A DNA stretch of 64,000 nt from Clostridium sp. LS (GTDB lineage: Bacteria; Bacillota; Clostridia; Clostridiales; Clostridiaceae): contig NZ_AUUU01000121.1 in NCBI RefSeq assembly GCF_002760435.1, positions 1 to 64,000 of the forward strand, read 5' to 3'. Below the pieces are notes generated by a model. It had not been told where the DNA came from. It did no database searches and saw only the letters and a list, made by a program, of their open reading frames with translations. Made by a program: the position numbers and the translations under genes. Below are positions 53,973 through 62,489 of the stretch, in pieces (the first letter of the stretch is position 1; each line of letters begins with the position of its first letter).

Positions 53973-54701
53973 ATGAATATAATAGGAATAATACCAGCAA
54001 GATATAAATCGTCTAGATTTGAAGGTAAGCCTCTTGCCGATATTCATGGAAAGCCAATGATATGGTGGGTGTATAACCAAGCAAGGAAGGTGAAAGAATT
54101 TTCAAGCATATATGTAGCTACAGATGATGAACGTATAGAAAACGTGTGTAAGCAATTAAATTTAAATGTAATTATGACTAGTAGTATACATCCAACTGGA
54201 ACGGATAGAGTTGGAGAAGTAGCAAGAAAAATAAAAGCTGATGTGTACATTAATATTCAAGGTGATGAACCAACAATAAACCCTGAATCTATAAGAATGG
54301 CAATTCAACCATTCTATAATAATAATAATGACATATTAGTTACTAATATGATGACAGAAATTAAGAAGAGCTATGAAATAATAGATAATACGGTTCCTAA
54401 AGTAGTTGTAAATAGAGAAGGGTACGGAATTTTTTTATCAAGATTACCTATACCTTATCCAAAAGGGAATGATTGCAAATATTATAAACAGGTATGCGTA
54501 TATGGATTTACTCCAAAAGCATTAGAATTTTACTGTAACTCAGAAAGAGGATATATTGAGTCAGTAGAGGATATAGAAATATTAAGATTTATTGAAGCAG
54601 GATATAAAGTCAAGTATATTGAAACAGATTATGATACTATTGCAGTTGATACAAAAGAAGATTTGGAACGCGTAAGAGGGATATTGAGTTGCGAAAATTA
54701 A
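53973..54701 (+). CDS. kdsB: KdsB-type CMP-3-deoxy-ulosonate cytidylyltransferase
   Basis: A 242-residue nucleotidyltransferase with the KdsB set: IPARYKSSRFEGKPL, TGTDRVGEVA, NIQGDEP, PKVVVNREGYGIFLSR, VYGFTPKALEFY and a final DTKEDLERVR. KdsB activates Kdo with CTP in Gram-negative outer-membrane synthesis. In a Gram-positive cell without lipopolysaccharide it most likely activates a Kdo-like acid for glycoprotein glycans. It lies between the aldolase fusion and the first maf gene (13-bp gap), so the CMP-sugar is probably handed to Maf. No kdsA, kdsC or kdsD is seen. The substrate could be another 3-deoxy-2-keto acid. Confidence 0.82.
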   Translation: MNIIGIIPARYKSSRFEGKPLADIHGKPMIWWVYNQARKVKEFSSIYVATDDERIENVCKQLNLNVIMTSSIHPTGTDRVGEVARKIKADVYINIQGDEPTINPESIRMAIQPFYNNNNDILVTNMMTEIKKSYEIIDNTVPKVVVNREGYGIFLSRLPIPYPKGNDCKYYKQVCVYGFTPKALEFYCNSERGYIESVEDIEILRFIEAGYKVKYIETDYDTIAVDTKEDLERVRGILSCEN

Positions 54702-54714
54702 TAGAGGTGAATTT

Positions 54715-56454
54715 ATGCTTACATGTGTTTGGGATTTTGATGTAGAGAAAACTAAGGATGGATATAAAGTTATTAAACTGAAAAAAGAATCTAAGAGTAT
54801 ATATATTGGAAGTAAGTATAATATGCAAAATGAAATAGATAAATTCTTAGATAAGTTAAAAGAAAAAGTAAAAAATGCTGATAAAAGTGTTTTTGTTATT
54901 TATGGATTTGGAAATGGTGAACATATAAAGGCGTTAAGAAGTGAATTTAAGAAAAATAAAATTATAGTATTTGAACCTAACATTAATTTATTGAATTTTG
55001 CATCAAATTTGGAGTATGTAAGGAATGATGAAAATATTAAGATTATATGCTGTGAACAAAGTAGATTTATAGATGAGTTCTGTTTTGGTATTTCTGAATC
55101 TAATATAAATATGATAGAGCTAGATTGCTTTTCAAATTATTCAGTTATATATAAAGAAGAATACAAAGAATTTTTAAAAGCATTTGAATTTTTGATTAAA
55201 AATTTAATTAGTAATAAATTTACAGCATTATTATATAGTAAGCTGCATTTTGATTCTTTACTGCATAACTTGCGTTATGTGTTTGATGGTACTCCGATTT
55301 ATGAATATAAAAATATGTATAAAAATAAACCTGCAATAATAGTTTCAGCAGGACCTTCTTTGGATAAAAACATTAAAGAATTAATAAATGCAGATGGAAA
55401 GATGCTAATTTTATCAAGTACAAGAACCCTAAATGGAATTATGGATTTAGGAATACAACCTAATTTGCTAGTAGCTTTAGATCCTAGAGATAATACATTT
55501 AATATTATGAAGAAGAGTGTTGATATTTATAATGGGCCTCTTTTGTTTTATGAAGGTACAAATAAGCTTGTTGTATCAAATCACAATGGCGATAAAATTT
55601 TCTACACAAAATCTAAATTTATTAATAATATTATGGAAAATAGGATGCCTGAAATAGTAGATGATGGAACTGTAGCAATAATTATGATGGATTTTGCCAT
55701 TCTGTCTGGCTGTAATCCTATTATTTTTATTGGTCAAGATTTGGCTTATACAGGAAATAATGAGCATGCTATGATAGCTGAAAACAAAATTGATAAAGGT
55801 AAAAATAAACTATTAAAAGAAGATATATATGTTGATGGGATTAATAATGAGAAGATTAAGACAAGCATCATATTAAATGGGTTTAGATTAAATATTGAAA
55901 AATTAATTGAAGATAATCCAGAAATAGATTTTATTAATGCAACTGAAGGTGGGGCAAGAATAAAAGGTACTAAAGAAATGACGCTAAAGGAAGTAATAAA
56001 GCATTATAATAATGTTAAATTAGATCCAATTAAAAAAATAAATTGCAACATAGATATTAAGAAAAACACATTAGAGCAATTAAAAATTGCAAAAACAATT
56101 AGTAAAGAAATAATTAATTTGTGCAATTCATGTTTAACTAATTTAGAGCAATTGAAGGAAGCTCATGAAGATAAAAATAATGAAAAAGTTAGTAATATTT
56201 TAGGGGTATTACAGAAAAGCGACGAGTACATAGAGAAGAATTATGAGAAAATAGAGTTAATAGAGAGTTTATTAATACCAGTATCCTTTAATATACTAGA
56301 GAAAAACAATAATATAGATGATGCTGAGTATAAAAGTGAAATAGAAATGATTTATTATCAAAGTTACCAGTTATATAGTGGATTTATTGATACATTAAAT
56401 TATGCGCTAAAACCTATATGTGAATTAATAGCAGAATTAAGTAGACAGAAGTAA
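54715..56454 (+). CDS. maf: Motility-associated Maf (DUF115) flagellin glycosyltransferase, copy 1
   Basis: A 579-residue Maf protein. The N-terminal Rossmann-like part (about 40-150) contains FVIYGFGNGEHIKAL and IVFEPN. The central DUF115/MptE-like catalytic domain (about 200-420) has KPAIIVSAGPSLDKN (G213), ALDPRD, and FIGQDLAYTGNNEH (Q341, D342), then NATEGGARI. A helical C-terminal domain ends it. Maf proteins transfer CMP-nonulosonic acids to flagellin Ser/Thr in the cytosol. It starts 13 bp after the kdsB-type gene and is followed by a terminator, so it may be the transferase for that CMP-sugar. About 40 percent of residues are shared by eye with copy 2. Confidence 0.88.
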   Translation: MLTCVWDFDVEKTKDGYKVIKLKKESKSIYIGSKYNMQNEIDKFLDKLKEKVKNADKSVFVIYGFGNGEHIKALRSEFKKNKIIVFEPNINLLNFASNLEYVRNDENIKIICCEQSRFIDEFCFGISESNINMIELDCFSNYSVIYKEEYKEFLKAFEFLIKNLISNKFTALLYSKLHFDSLLHNLRYVFDGTPIYEYKNMYKNKPAIIVSAGPSLDKNIKELINADGKMLILSSTRTLNGIMDLGIQPNLLVALDPRDNTFNIMKKSVDIYNGPLLFYEGTNKLVVSNHNGDKIFYTKSKFINNIMENRMPEIVDDGTVAIIMMDFAILSGCNPIIFIGQDLAYTGNNEHAMIAENKIDKGKNKLLKEDIYVDGINNEKIKTSIILNGFRLNIEKLIEDNPEIDFINATEGGARIKGTKEMTLKEVIKHYNNVKLDPIKKINCNIDIKKNTLEQLKIAKTISKEIINLCNSCLTNLEQLKEAHEDKNNEKVSNILGVLQKSDEYIEKNYEKIELIESLLIPVSFNILEKNNNIDDAEYKSEIEMIYYQSYQLYSGFIDTLNYALKPICELIAELSRQK

Positions 56455-56509
56455 GAAAAAAATGCTTAATTATTTGAGTTTAAAAATATTATGATTTTAA
56501 GCAGAAAAG

Positions 56510-56543
56510 AAAGATAATGCTAGATAAGGCATTGTCTTTTTTT
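56510..56543 (+). terminator. Terminator after maf copy 1
   Basis: An 11-bp stem AAAGATAATGC / GCATTGTCTTT with one G-T pair, a 7-8 nt loop and seven Ts. It separates the aldolase-kdsB-maf transcript from the following unit. Confidence 0.85.
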
Positions 56544-56593
56544 ATGAGAAAGTTTAAGTTATTTTAAATTGATACGTAAATGCAATTAATAAT

Positions 56594-56620
56594 TCAAGTA
56601 TACTGCATTTTTTACGATAA
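56594..56620 (+). promoter_or_regulatory. Possible sigma-28 promoter of the second glycosylation unit
   Basis: TCAA, a 16-nt spacer and ACGATAA, close to the flgM sigma-28 promoter in both spacing and -10. It lies between the terminator at 56510 and the gene at 56740, so it would start the orf-maf2-pseB transcript. Confidence 0.5.
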
Positions 56621-56739
56621 ATAATATATAGATAGGTGAAAAAAATATAGAAAGTTACATAAAATTATAAGTTTATACAGTAATAGGAATCTGTATAAAG
56701 TAAAACTTGTAAAAGATGTTTATGATAGGAGAGAGAACA

Positions 56740-57084
56740 GTGAGTAAGGAAAAAATAGAGGTATTAAGAACAACAGATGAATATTTAGATAAATTAAAAA
56801 AAGGAATTGAAGATGCAGTAAATTTAATCCAAGAAGGTAATGAAATAGAAGGAATTAAAAACATTATACCTGTATTTGAAGGAATTGAATATATAAGTCA
56901 AGCAATTAACTTGACTAGAGAAGTTCAAGAAGAGGAAATAGAGTTAGAAGATTTAAATGCCCAACTTAGAGAAATGATTGAAGCATTTGAAAACGAGGAT
57001 TATATTTTGCTTGGAGATTTATTAAATTATGAGCTACTTCCTATCCTAGAAGAAATTCATGAAAAAATAAGAATATCAATATAA
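56740..57084 (+). CDS. Small helical protein between the two maf genes, function unknown
   Basis: A 114-residue, acidic, all-helical protein (LDKLKKGIEDAVNLIQEGNEIEGIKNIIPVFEGIEYI; LLNYELLPILEEIHEKI). It has no cysteine, signal or membrane segment. The start is GTG at 56740 behind AGGAGAGAACA; the ATG eight codons earlier would overlap that site. It is 14 bp upstream of maf copy 2. Size and helicity resemble flagellar chaperones such as FliS, so it might present flagellin to the glycosyltransferase, but this is a guess. No family is recognised. Confidence 0.75.
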   Translation: MSKEKIEVLRTTDEYLDKLKKGIEDAVNLIQEGNEIEGIKNIIPVFEGIEYISQAINLTREVQEEEIELEDLNAQLREMIEAFENEDYILLGDLLNYELLPILEEIHEKIRISI

Positions 57085-57098
57085 ATGGAGTTGCAAAA

Positions 57099-58829
57099 AT
57101 GGCTTTAGAGATTGATATTTCAAAAGATGGTTATAAAATTCTAAGGGTTGAAGTAGACGGAAAGAAGAAATATTTAGGCAGCAAATATAATCAAAAGAGA
57201 GAAATAGATGAATTTATAAAGAGTTTAGGGGAAATTAGTGAAAGAGATAATTTTATAATCTTTGGATTAAGTTTTGGAGAACATATAAGGGAATTATTAA
57301 AAGTAATTAATAATGAGAGTGAAATATTAATAATTGAAGTAAATGAAGAATTAATACAATATTGCAAAGATGATAAAGAAATTAAGAAAATAATAGATAA
57401 TAACAGAGTGTTTATATCAAGAAATCAAGAAGATATAAGAAATTATTTTGATAAAAATATAAATGAAGGAAATATCAATTTTTTAAAGGTAAATACATAC
57501 TGTAAGTACTTTGAATTATTCTTTAAGGATATAGAAAAAGATTATGTAAAAATAAAAGATGAAATATCTAGAATAACATTAAATAGAAATACATTTATTA
57601 TGAATGGTAAACTTTATTTAGATAATTTTCTTTCTAATTTAAAGTTTTTTGCTAAATCATGTGAAGTAAATTTACTTGAAAATAAATATAAAAATAAACC
57701 GGCAATTATTGTTTCAGCTGGGCCGTCACTAAGTAAAAATATTGAACAATTAAAAAATGTTGATAATGCATTAATTTTAAGTGGTGGAAGAACACTGCAA
57801 TCACTTTTAAATATAGGAGTAAATCCGAGTTGTATAGGGATTGTTGATCCAGGAATGGTTGCCTATAAATTAGTTGAGGATTTTATAGAAAAAATAGAGT
57901 GTCCATTGTTTTTTAATGATTCTACGCCAAGCATTGTTATGGAGAAACATAAAGGGAAAAAGTTTTATTCAGTTCAAAATTCTTTTATAAAAAAGGCAAT
58001 AAAAAAGGAGATTCCGCCTTTATATGGTGGGGGATCAATTGCTCATAGTTTAACTAACTTAGCGTTATATATGGGATGTAATCCAATAATTTTTATAGGA
58101 CAAGATTTGGCATATACTGGAGAACAAGGACATGATAAATTAGCACAAAATACTTGGGAAAACTTAACCTTTGATAATTTTTATAAAAGAAATGATGATA
58201 TTTATGTAAAAGATGTTTTTGGAAATCCAGTTAGGACTAGTATTCAACTAGATACCTATAGAAAAAATTTAGAAGAAATTATTAATAATAATAATGAGGT
58301 TAAATTTATAAATGCTACAGAAGGCGGAGCTAATATTAAAGGTACAATTACTAAGAAGTTAGCTGATGTTTTGATGGAATTACAAAAAGAGAAAATTATC
58401 GACATAAATGAATATCTTAGTGATATAAATAATACAAAAGAAATTTCAGATTACTTGAGGTATACATTAAAAGAGTGTGATAAATTCATGGAACTTTGCA
58501 GAAAAGGAAAACAAGCTGCAGAAAACTGCAAGATTAATAGGGCTTTACGAAAAAAAGTTGAAGTTCAAAAAAATGAAAAAGAATTTGGAGAAATCCACTT
58601 AAAAATACAAAATAGTTTAGAAAGTATAATTTTACTTAATGCTGAATTATCTAAAGTAATTTATGAAGTAGAAGGATCAAATGAATTTGTTATAATGGCT
58701 TCCGATAGTGAAGAAGAAGCCTTTGAAAAAAAGATTATAAAGATTAATAAATTATATACTGAGCTAAGTAAAGTAATAAAAGAAAATTATGAGAAAATTA
58801 AGGAAATAATTATAGATTTAGAAACTTAA
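57099..58829 (+). CDS. maf: Motility-associated Maf (DUF115) flagellin glycosyltransferase, copy 2
   Basis: A 576-residue paralogue of the gene at 54715, with the same layout: FIIFGLSFGEHIREL, KPAIIVSAGPSLSKN (G208), GIVDPG in place of ALDPRD, FIGQDLAYTGEQGHDKL, NATEGGANIKG and a helical C terminus. It would also transfer an activated acidic sugar to flagellin. It is grouped with pseB and the nonulosonic-acid genes downstream (24-bp gap to pseB), whereas copy 1 is grouped with the kdsB-type gene. Each Maf may thus use a different CMP-sugar. That division is inferred. Confidence 0.88.
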   Translation: MALEIDISKDGYKILRVEVDGKKKYLGSKYNQKREIDEFIKSLGEISERDNFIIFGLSFGEHIRELLKVINNESEILIIEVNEELIQYCKDDKEIKKIIDNNRVFISRNQEDIRNYFDKNINEGNINFLKVNTYCKYFELFFKDIEKDYVKIKDEISRITLNRNTFIMNGKLYLDNFLSNLKFFAKSCEVNLLENKYKNKPAIIVSAGPSLSKNIEQLKNVDNALILSGGRTLQSLLNIGVNPSCIGIVDPGMVAYKLVEDFIEKIECPLFFNDSTPSIVMEKHKGKKFYSVQNSFIKKAIKKEIPPLYGGGSIAHSLTNLALYMGCNPIIFIGQDLAYTGEQGHDKLAQNTWENLTFDNFYKRNDDIYVKDVFGNPVRTSIQLDTYRKNLEEIINNNNEVKFINATEGGANIKGTITKKLADVLMELQKEKIIDINEYLSDINNTKEISDYLRYTLKECDKFMELCRKGKQAAENCKINRALRKKVEVQKNEKEFGEIHLKIQNSLESIILLNAELSKVIYEVEGSNEFVIMASDSEEEAFEKKIIKINKLYTELSKVIKENYEKIKEIIIDLET

Positions 58830-58852
58830 TTTAATGTAGATGAGGCGATATT

Positions 58853-59878
58853 ATGTTTAAGGATAAATCAATATTAATAACTGGTGGAACAGGTTCTTTT
58901 GGGAAAAAATTTACTGAAAGAATTTTAAGAGATTTTGATCCAAAAAGGATAGTAATTTATTCAAGAGATGAATTTAAGCAAGATGTTATGAAAAAAGAAT
59001 TTTCGATAAATTTTCCTGATAAAGTGAATAAATTGAGGTTTTTTATTGGAGATGTTAGAGATAAAGAAAGATTGTATAGAGCATTTAAAGATATTGATTA
59101 TGTGATTCATGCTGCAGCTATGAAGCAAGTTCCTGCTTGTGAGTATAATCCATTCGAAGCTATTAAAACTAATATTCATGGGGCACAAAATATTGTAGAT
59201 GCAGCTATTGATTGTGGAGTTAGAAAAGTTGTAGCTCTTTCAACAGATAAGGCTGTAAACCCGATTAATTTATATGGGGGAACAAAATTAGTTTCAGATA
59301 AGTTATTTATTTCAGGAAATGCCTATTCAGGAGGAGATGGAACTATATTTTCAGTAGTTAGATATGGGAATGTAGCAGGTAGCAGAGGTTCTGTAATTCC
59401 TTTCTTTGAATCTTTGATAAAAGAAGGAAAAAAAGTATTACCAATAACAGATACTAGAATGACAAGGTTTTGGATAACTCTAGACGAAGGTGTAGATTTG
59501 GTGTTTAAAGCTCTTGAAGAGTCAAGAGGAGGAGAAACATATATTTCTAAAATTCCTTCTTTTAAAATAACTGATTTAGCTTTTGCAATGTTAGATAATG
59601 TTGATATAAAAGAAATAGGAATAAGAGAAGGGGAAAAGTTAGATGAGGTTATGATAACTAAAGATGATTCGAGAATGACTTATGAATATGAAAAGCACTA
59701 TATAATTTATCCACATTTTGATTGGTGGAATTCTCAAGGTTTTATGACACCAGGTGGAAGATTGGTAGAAGATGGATTTGAATATAATTCTGGAACCAAT
59801 AAAGAATGGATTAATGTGAATCAATTAAGAGGTTTGTTAAAAAAAGAAGGATTATACGACTATGAAAAATACAACTAA
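58853..59878 (+). CDS. pseB: UDP-GlcNAc 4,6-dehydratase (5-inverting) PseB
   Basis: A 341-residue short-chain dehydrogenase/reductase that starts pseudaminic-acid synthesis. TGGTGSFGKK binds NADP, AAAMKQVPACEYNPFEA contains the catalytic AMKxxP block, and YGGTKLVSDK holds the catalytic lysine. VRYGNVAGSRGSVIP is typical of PseB/FlaA1. It immediately follows maf copy 2. PseC, PseH, PseG and PseI are not in the window, but the locus continues past its end. A family variant serving another deoxy-sugar is possible. Confidence 0.9.
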   Translation: MFKDKSILITGGTGSFGKKFTERILRDFDPKRIVIYSRDEFKQDVMKKEFSINFPDKVNKLRFFIGDVRDKERLYRAFKDIDYVIHAAAMKQVPACEYNPFEAIKTNIHGAQNIVDAAIDCGVRKVVALSTDKAVNPINLYGGTKLVSDKLFISGNAYSGGDGTIFSVVRYGNVAGSRGSVIPFFESLIKEGKKVLPITDTRMTRFWITLDEGVDLVFKALEESRGGETYISKIPSFKITDLAFAMLDNVDIKEIGIREGEKLDEVMITKDDSRMTYEYEKHYIIYPHFDWWNSQGFMTPGGRLVEDGFEYNSGTNKEWINVNQLRGLLKKEGLYDYEKYN

Positions 59879-59879
59879 A

Positions 59880-59930
59880 CAATTGACAATGGACAATTAA
59901 CAATTAAGGAAGAAATTCTTTCTGAATTTC
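59880..59930. repeat. Heptad-arm palindrome, left half (element 10)
   Basis: Two bases after the pseB stop: CAATTGA, CAATGGA, CAATTAA, CAATTAAGGA, exactly every 7 bp, then the hairpin GAAATTC / GAATTTC (59912-59930). The right arm is absent before the next gene. It is the only member in the flagellar half of the window. Confidence 0.7.
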
Positions 59931-60016
59931 TTGAAAATATATGTTTAATTAAAATTAAGCATAATGATTCATCAGAATACCATGCAATAGATGGATTTTA
60001 TAAGGGGTGAATATAA

Positions 60017-61006
60017 GTGAATAATAAGCCTAGTTTATTGTTGACATCTATAGGAAAAAGAGTTCAGCTTATAAAGCATTTAAGAAAGAATTTTAAGATT
60101 GTAGGAGTAGATGCAGGAGAGTTAAATCCAGCAAAATCTTTTGTAGATAGATTTTATAAAATCCCTAAAGCAAATGAAATTGGTTATATTAAAGGTTTAT
60201 TAGATATATGTAAGAGAGAAGAAATTAATGTTTTAGTTCCTTTATATGAAGGAGAATTTGAAATTTTACATAATGCTAGAGAGCAATTTAAAAATATAGG
60301 AACAATTCTTTTGCTGAGCAATAGCAAAATTTTAAATATATGCAAAGATAAACAAGAATCATATGAATACTTTCTAAATTCAAAAATAAATATTCCTAAA
60401 GTTTATATTGAAGAAGAAATTGAAGACATTATTAAATATGGTGACATAGATAAGTTCCCATTAATAATAAAGCCTAAAGATGGTATGGGAAGTAGTAATG
60501 TTTATAAGATTAATAATATTTATGAATTAAAGTTTTTTAAGGAATATGTGAAGAATGGTATAGTGCAAGAGTTCATTAATGGAGATGAATATACAGTTGA
60601 TACTTTAGTTGATTTAAAGGGAAATCCAGTATATATAATTCCGAGAAAAAGAATTGAAGTTAGAAGTGGTGAAGTAGTTAAAAGTGCTACTGTAAAAGAT
60701 GAAGGAATAATAAGCGAAACTTTAAAAGTAATTGAAGATTTAAATAAATTAAGAGATGAAAATGGATTAGCATTATATGGGCCATTAACAATACAGTTTT
60801 TTAAAAAAAATGATGGAAAAATCTATTTGCTAGAGATAAATCCAAGATTTGGAGGAGGAGTTCCATTATCATTTGAAGCAGGGGGTAATTATGCTCAGAA
60901 GATTTGCGAAATGATTACTGGAAAGCAGCTTGAGTATGTGAAAGAGTTTAAAGAAATGACAATGCTGCGATATGAAGAAGCTGTATTTATTTCTAGTGAG
61001 GACTAA
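60017..61006 (+). CDS. ATP-grasp domain protein in the glycan locus
   Basis: A 329-residue ATP-grasp ligase of the carbamoyl-phosphate-synthase-like type. A pre-ATP-grasp Rossmann part comes first (LLLTSIGKRVQLIKHL; VGVDAG), then FPLIIKPKDGMGSSNV, VQEFINGDEYTVDTLV and the metal-binding LLEINPRFGGGVP. These enzymes form an amide or ester from a carboxylate and an amine through acyl-phosphate. In a nonulosonic-acid locus it may attach an amino acid or other acyl group to the sugar, as in decorated legionaminic acids, but this is inference. The start is GTG at 60017 with AAGGGGTG. Confidence 0.8.
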   Translation: MNNKPSLLLTSIGKRVQLIKHLRKNFKIVGVDAGELNPAKSFVDRFYKIPKANEIGYIKGLLDICKREEINVLVPLYEGEFEILHNAREQFKNIGTILLLSNSKILNICKDKQESYEYFLNSKINIPKVYIEEEIEDIIKYGDIDKFPLIIKPKDGMGSSNVYKINNIYELKFFKEYVKNGIVQEFINGDEYTVDTLVDLKGNPVYIIPRKRIEVRSGEVVKSATVKDEGIISETLKVIEDLNKLRDENGLALYGPLTIQFFKKNDGKIYLLEINPRFGGGVPLSFEAGGNYAQKICEMITGKQLEYVKEFKEMTMLRYEEAVFISSED

Positions 61007-61038
61007 TAATAAATTATAATAAATTACAGGGTGGAAAG

Positions 61039-61719
61039 ATGATAAAAGCTTTAATATTTGATTTAGATGATACTTTATATTATGAAAAAGCATATGTGTT
61101 AGGAGCTTTTAAAGAAGTAGCCTATTATCTTGGAAGTAAATATGGAGAAAATCTAGAGCAATTATATACTAGAATGGAAGAAATCCTTAAAGAACATGGA
61201 AGAGGTAAAATATTTAATATTATATGTGAAGAGATGAATTTTGAGGAAGACATAGAGGAACTAGTTAATATATATAGAAATTCAAAGCCGAAATTAAAAT
61301 TATATAAAGATAGTAAGGAATTTTTGATTTGGGCAAGAAAACAAGGATATAAGCTTGGCATAATTACAGATGGTTGCTCTAAAGTTCAATGGAATAAGAT
61401 AAAGAGTTTAGATATTCAAGATTTAGTAGACAAGATCATTGTAACGGACGATTTAGGAAAAGAATTTTGGAAACCTCATGTAAGATCATATTTAGATATG
61501 ATTAATCATTTCAGTATCAGTAGGGATGAATGTATTTACATTGGCGATAATCCTAATAAAGATTTTATTGGAGCTAGAAAGCTTGGTATTAAAACAATAA
61601 GGATTATACGAGAAAAGGGAGATCATATTAATACTTTCTTAGATATAGAATATGAAGCAGATTTTAAGATAAATGATTTTTCGGAAGTGAAAAGATTATT
61701 AGAACGATATGTTAATTGA
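61039..61719 (+). CDS. HAD family hydrolase (sugar-locus phosphatase)
   Basis: A 226-residue HAD-I phosphatase: IFDLDDTLYYE (D8 and D10), GIITDGCSKVQWNKI for motif II, FWKPHVRS for the lysine motif, and YIGDNPNKDFIGARKLG for motif IV, with a helical cap after motif I. In such a locus it would remove phosphate from a sugar 9-phosphate or a mannose/heptose phosphate. The true substrate is not evident. It is 32 bp downstream of the ATP-grasp gene, in the same operon. Confidence 0.82.
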   Translation: MIKALIFDLDDTLYYEKAYVLGAFKEVAYYLGSKYGENLEQLYTRMEEILKEHGRGKIFNIICEEMNFEEDIEELVNIYRNSKPKLKLYKDSKEFLIWARKQGYKLGIITDGCSKVQWNKIKSLDIQDLVDKIIVTDDLGKEFWKPHVRSYLDMINHFSISRDECIYIGDNPNKDFIGARKLGIKTIRIIREKGDHINTFLDIEYEADFKINDFSEVKRLLERYVN

Positions 61720-61751
61720 GCTAAATTAAATTATAAGAAGGTGAAATACAT

Positions 61752-62417
61752 ATGAAGGTATTATGTATAGTTCAAGCTAGAATGGGTTCAGAAAGATTAC
61801 CAGGAAAGGTTATGAAAGAAATTAATGGACAGCCTATGATAGGCTACACTTTAAATTCGCTTAAGAAAAGTAGATATATTGATGAAATAATATTAGCAAC
61901 TTCAGCGCAAGAAATTAATAATCCTTTAGTAGATTATGTAGAAAGAAATAATTTCAATGTATTCAGAAGTGATAATGAGGATAATGTACTTGAAAGATAT
62001 AAACTTGCAAGTGATAAATATAATGGAGAGTTAATTATAAGAGTTACTGGAGATTGCCCTTTGATAAATCCAATTATAGTTGATCATGTGGTTACAAAAT
62101 TTTTAATGTATGATTATGATTATGTAAGATTAGATGTACCCGATACTTTTCAAAGAGGATTTGATGTTGAAGTATTTTCAAAGGAAGCTTTAAATAAAGT
62201 ATATAATAAAGTTTGTTCTAAAGAAAACATCCATAATAGTGAATACCAACCATATAGAGAGCATGTTACTTATTATATTTATAATCATCAGGATGAGTTT
62301 AAGGTTGGATATGTTAAGGGAGAAAAAAAGTATTTTGATAATAGAAATATAAATCTTAGTGTAGATACAAAAGAAGATCTTAATAGAGTTGAGGGGATTT
62401 TGAATAGAGTTAATTAA
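61752..62417 (+). CDS. SpsF/NeuA-like cytidylyltransferase
   Basis: A 221-residue nucleotidyltransferase of the SpsF family: CIVQARMGSERLPGKVMKEI, NVLERYKLASD, RVTGDCPLINP and LSVDTKEDLNRVEGIL. These proteins resemble CMP-sialate and CMP-Kdo synthetases and occur in spore-coat and flagellar glycan loci. It may activate the nonulosonic acid made by this operon. If so, the window contains two different CMP-acid-sugar synthetases (the other at 53973). It is co-transcribed with the HAD and CBS-transferase genes. Confidence 0.83.
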   Translation: MKVLCIVQARMGSERLPGKVMKEINGQPMIGYTLNSLKKSRYIDEIILATSAQEINNPLVDYVERNNFNVFRSDNEDNVLERYKLASDKYNGELIIRVTGDCPLINPIIVDHVVTKFLMYDYDYVRLDVPDTFQRGFDVEVFSKEALNKVYNKVCSKENIHNSEYQPYREHVTYYIYNHQDEFKVGYVKGEKKYFDNRNINLSVDTKEDLNRVEGILNRVN

Positions 62418-62489
62418 AAATTGCAGTTTATATTTTATAAAGAAACATAGTAATATGGATTATAAATTTAAAAGGCGAGGGGAGAATTG

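Noticed and set aside
53973-54701. The cytidylyltransferase as a sign of a Gram-negative contig or chimera
   Set aside because: Base composition, ribosome sites and gene order are continuous with the clostridial flagellar cluster on both sides.
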